DNA of 6,900 nucleotides from contig DSBN01000296.1 in the NCBI GenBank assembly GCA_011046055.1, positions 1 to 6,900 on the forward strand, written 5' to 3'. The translations under genes were made by a program, and so were the position numbers. This document shows, piece after piece, positions 4,173 through 6,900 of the stretch (its first letter is position 1; the number at the start of each line of letters is the position of its first letter). The DNA comes from Sediminispirochaeta sp. Lineage in GTDB: Bacteria > Spirochaetota > Spirochaetia > DSM-16054 > Sediminispirochaetaceae. The notes below the pieces were generated by a model, which was given only the letters and a program-made list of their open reading frames with translations, searched no databases and had not been told where the DNA came from.

Positions 4173-6707
4173 ATGATCCTATCGGGCAAGAAGAAAATCT
4201 ACGCTGAAATAATAGTTGCCGTTGCGGTCCTGCTGACCCTCACCGTCGGAGCGGTCGGGGGTTATACCATCGCTAAGCTACGAGAGCCGGTGGTCAGAAA
4301 GGACCTCAAAGAGTACTCTCCGGCCATTCCTACCCAGATATACGACCGCAACGGGGAGCTGATCACTGAGATTTTCTCCGATGTCAAACGGGATATTGTA
4401 CCGATTCAGGAGCTGCCGAAACAGCTGATTTTCGCGCTGATCAGTCGTGAGGACAGCGATTTTTTCCAGCACAACGGCTTCAGCATCCGCGGTACAGCTA
4501 GAGCCGCCTGGAACGTGCTTCTGGGTACCTACTTCTCCGGAGGAAGTACCCTGACCCAGCAGGTCGCCGGCCAACACTACGCCGACCGAACCAAGCAGAC
4601 CATCACCCGTAAGCTGCGAGAGCTGTGGTACGCCTTCAAAATGGAGCGCGAGCTGTCCAAGTACGAAATTCTTGAGATGTACATCAACGAAATGTACTTC
4701 GGCCACAATACCTACGGCGTCGAAGCGGCGTCGCAGTTTTATTTTGGTCATTCCGCCCGAAAGCTCACCATCGCCGAAGCGGCGATTCTGGTAATCCAGC
4801 TGGCCAGCCCGGCCCGCTACTCTCCGCTCAACCACCCCGAGCGGGCCCGTGAACGGCAGCAGCAAGTGCTGCGTCAGATGGTCGAGCTGGGATATACCAG
4901 CCAGGAAGAGGCAAACTTCTCCTTCCAGCAGTACTGGAACAACTACAACTACAGCCGTTCCAACATCGCCAGCGCCTACTTCGACAACGAGAGCAAGGCC
5001 CCGTACTTCAGCGAATACGTACGTCTGCAACTCAACGATATGCTCTACGGCGCGGTAGACATCAACAAAGACGGCTACATCGTGCACACCACTCTGGATC
5101 TGGACGCCCAACGCAAGGCCGACGCGATCATGGATCGGGCATATCGTAGGATCAACGAGCAGTACCACAACAACAACCGCAAGAGGCTCGACGTGGTGGA
5201 CGAGACCTACCTGCCCATTGTCGAGCTTTTGAGCCTGGGCTTCAATATCGAGGACATACACATCAGCGGCGCCCAACAGCGCAAAGCTGCTTTGAACTAC
5301 TATTTCGAGTCCATCTCTCCCTCTATAGAGGCGCTCTCTTCTTTGCTGGGATCCAACGAACTCTACCGACTCTCCCAGTTCAGTCACGGGGTGACCGACG
5401 AACGGAACCGAACCAATACCGTCGAGGGGGCACTTATCACCATCGACAACTCCAGCGGCCATATTATATCCATGGTCGGCGGCAGCGACTTTGAAACCAA
5501 ACAGTACAACCGGGCCACCGATGCCTTCGTCCTACCAGGTTCCAGCTTCAAGCCCCTCTACTACTCGGAAGCGATCTCCTCCGGGAAGTTCACCCCTGCC
5601 ACCCGTCTATACGACGGACCGATTGTCTTTTTTGATTCCACCGGCAGAGAATACACTCCTCTAAACTATTTGGGGAATTGGGAAGGCTCCGTGAGACTCA
5701 GATACGCTTTGGCCACCTCGATGAACGTACCTTCGCTCCAAGTCCTCGACGGCATCGGTTTCGAGGCGGCCATCGATCGCGCATCCGCCCTGCTGGGAAT
5801 GGAGGATCGCAAGGACAACCGAACGCTCTTTCCTCGAAACTTCCCCCTGGGCTTAGGAATCACCGCGGTCTCTCCCCTTCGAATGGCCCGAGCTTTCGCC
5901 ACTTTTCCCAACCAGGGTCGCGCGGTAGAGCCCATGGCCATCACCTCGGTGCTCAACCGCAACGGCGAGACCATCATCAACCCCGAACAGGATCGGATCC
6001 GTAACCAGCGACACGGCGACGGCGGCAAGCAGGTACTCTCACCCCAGGCAGCCTACGTGATGGTCGACCTGCTCCAGAGCACCGTCGATTTCGGCACTCT
6101 CCGCTATCGGCGTCTCAACGTCGGCGGATTCGACGGGATGCCGATGGCCGGCAAGACCGGTACCACTCAGAATTGGGGTGATGCATGGACCGTGGGTTTT
6201 TCTCCCTACTACACCACGGCGGTGTGGTTCGGCTTCGACACCCCAGGCAACTCGCTTGGCCGAGAGCTCACCGGTGCAACCGCCGCCGGTCCGGTCTGGG
6301 CCGAGTATATGAAGAGTCTGCACTCAGGCTTGCCGCTCAAGGAGTTCGAGCGGCCCTCTTCCGGCCTGGTTGAAATGAAAGTCTGCGCCGAGTCGGGACA
6401 GATACCGACTCAGCTCTGCCCCGAAACCATTGAAGAGATTTTTATCGCCGGTACCGAACCGAAACAGTTTTGCAGCTACCACAGCTTCAAAGAGGAGCGG
6501 GACGATGAGCTGACCAGAAAGCTGCATAACTCCTTATTGATTGAAGATCTGGATATTGAGTACCACAACACCGGCTCCAGTTTTGAAGATGAAATCCTGA
6601 AGAATATCGAATCACAACTCTCTGAAGACGGTGGAGATACAAATACAAGCGACCTGGGTGCAGGGGACGACGATAATAGAGAAACCTACAATCCCCTTTT
6701 GGAGTAA
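4173..6707 (+). CDS. Bifunctional class A penicillin-binding protein (PBP1A type)
   Basis: This enzyme polymerises lipid II into glycan strands and crosslinks the peptides in the periplasm. The 844-residue product starts with a short basic cytoplasmic tail (KKK at 6-8) and one membrane anchor (about 11-34). The glycosyltransferase (GT51) domain (about 50-240) shows REDSDFFQHNGF with catalytic E93, GGSTLTQQ at 123-130, and ILEMYINEMYFG with the second conserved Glu at 168. The transpeptidase domain (about 415-715) has all three motifs: S457-S-F-K460, S516-M-N518 and K661-T-G-T-T. Both activities therefore look intact. A linker of about 170 residues lies between the domains. The C-terminus has a cysteine cluster (C738, C749, C767) and an acidic tail. 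The only start in frame is ATG 4173, because a stop sits just upstream; the ribosome binding site is weak, suggesting coupling to the TPR gene 12 bases before. Confidence 0.96.
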   Translation: MILSGKKKIYAEIIVAVAVLLTLTVGAVGGYTIAKLREPVVRKDLKEYSPAIPTQIYDRNGELITEIFSDVKRDIVPIQELPKQLIFALISREDSDFFQHNGFSIRGTARAAWNVLLGTYFSGGSTLTQQVAGQHYADRTKQTITRKLRELWYAFKMERELSKYEILEMYINEMYFGHNTYGVEAASQFYFGHSARKLTIAEAAILVIQLASPARYSPLNHPERARERQQQVLRQMVELGYTSQEEANFSFQQYWNNYNYSRSNIASAYFDNESKAPYFSEYVRLQLNDMLYGAVDINKDGYIVHTTLDLDAQRKADAIMDRAYRRINEQYHNNNRKRLDVVDETYLPIVELLSLGFNIEDIHISGAQQRKAALNYYFESISPSIEALSSLLGSNELYRLSQFSHGVTDERNRTNTVEGALITIDNSSGHIISMVGGSDFETKQYNRATDAFVLPGSSFKPLYYSEAISSGKFTPATRLYDGPIVFFDSTGREYTPLNYLGNWEGSVRLRYALATSMNVPSLQVLDGIGFEAAIDRASALLGMEDRKDNRTLFPRNFPLGLGITAVSPLRMARAFATFPNQGRAVEPMAITSVLNRNGETIINPEQDRIRNQRHGDGGKQVLSPQAAYVMVDLLQSTVDFGTLRYRRLNVGGFDGMPMAGKTGTTQNWGDAWTVGFSPYYTTAVWFGFDTPGNSLGRELTGATAAGPVWAEYMKSLHSGLPLKEFERPSSGLVEMKVCAESGQIPTQLCPETIEEIFIAGTEPKQFCSYHSFKEERDDELTRKLHNSLLIEDLDIEYHNTGSSFEDEILKNIESQLSEDGGDTNTSDLGAGDDDNRETYNPLLE

Positions 6708-6712
6708 CACGG

Positions 6713-6900
6713 ATGCAAGTTCCAATTAATGAGATTGTGGTCAAAAAACGGATCCGGCGAGACTTGGGAGATTTGAGTCGATTGATGGAGAGCATCAGAG
6801 AGCATGGACAGCTCAATCCGGTGCTTATTAACAGCCGCCGAGAACTACTGGCAGGTCAGAGAAGATTGGAGGCGATCAAACGCCTGGGATGGAAAAATAT
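6713..6900 (+). CDS. ParB/Srx N-terminal domain protein, partial at window edge
   Basis: Only the first 62 codons are present; the gene runs off the window. The translation begins MQVPINEIVVKKRIRRD and continues with the ParB N-terminal pattern: GDLSRLMESIREHGQLNPVL at 19-38, then LLAGQRRLEAIKRLGW at 45-60. AGQRR corresponds to the GERR box (nucleotide-binding C-motif) of ParB and Noc proteins, with Gln in place of Glu. The NPxQPR segment at the start of chromosomal ParB is missing. This fits better a stand-alone ParB-like protein than the parABS segregation protein, but the rest of the gene is needed. GGAG (6701-6704) lies 8 bases before the ATG, overlapping the end of the penicillin-binding protein gene, so it is probably in the same operon. 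Confidence 0.8.
   Translation, partial: MQVPINEIVVKKRIRRDLGDLSRLMESIREHGQLNPVLINSRRELLAGQRRLEAIKRLGWKN

Noticed and set aside
4278..5462. Open frame of 394 codons on the - strand
   Set aside because: It lies wholly antisense to the penicillin-binding protein gene, whose motifs are complete. The predicted protein has biased, repetitive composition with no domain, as expected from the complement of GC-rich codons.
1..6900. CRISPR arrays, tRNA genes, insertion sequences or prophage genes
   Set aside because: No direct repeat arrays, cloverleaf sequences, transposase motifs or terminal inverted repeats were found by eye. Gene content is ordinary chromosomal core.

Overview
The window reads as a compact chromosomal housekeeping region of a bacterium, with all genes on the + strand. 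The organism is probably a spirochaete: the L35 and L20 sequences, a PilZ protein with its own N-terminal domain, and a TPR protein beside a class A penicillin-binding protein all suggest this. That placement is inference from protein character; no taxonomic marker was searched. There are no mobile elements, CRISPR arrays or tRNAs, and no signs of horizontal transfer.

Region 1 (1-1247) is the classic translation operon infC-rpmI-rplT: initiation factor IF3 with a TTG start, then ribosomal proteins L35 and L20. Region 2 (1251-1945) follows after a 3-base gap. It holds a coiled-coil protein with a long acidic tail (ZapB-like in architecture) and ZapA, whose start codon overlaps the previous stop. 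Cell-division genes are therefore directly attached to the ribosomal-protein operon.

Region 3 (1946-2181) has no protein gene but contains a convincing 6S RNA (ssrS, about 1963-2136). It shows a 9-bp closing stem ending in a T tract, an internal helix, the conserved 3' hairpin and an apical stem. The order zapA then 6S RNA matches that known from proteobacteria. The sequence also contains two mutually exclusive helices that suggest a pRNA-driven release switch.

Region 4 (2182-6900) is a second tightly packed gene run. It encodes a PilZ protein with intact c-di-GMP-binding motifs, a cytoplasmic TPR protein (start overlaps the PilZ stop), a complete bifunctional class A penicillin-binding protein, and the start of a ParB/Srx-type protein cut off by the window edge. 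Taken together, regions 2 and 4 hint at a neighbourhood linking growth (translation, 6S RNA), division (ZapA and its partner), second-messenger sensing (PilZ) and cell-wall synthesis. The physical linkage is seen directly; a functional link is inference.
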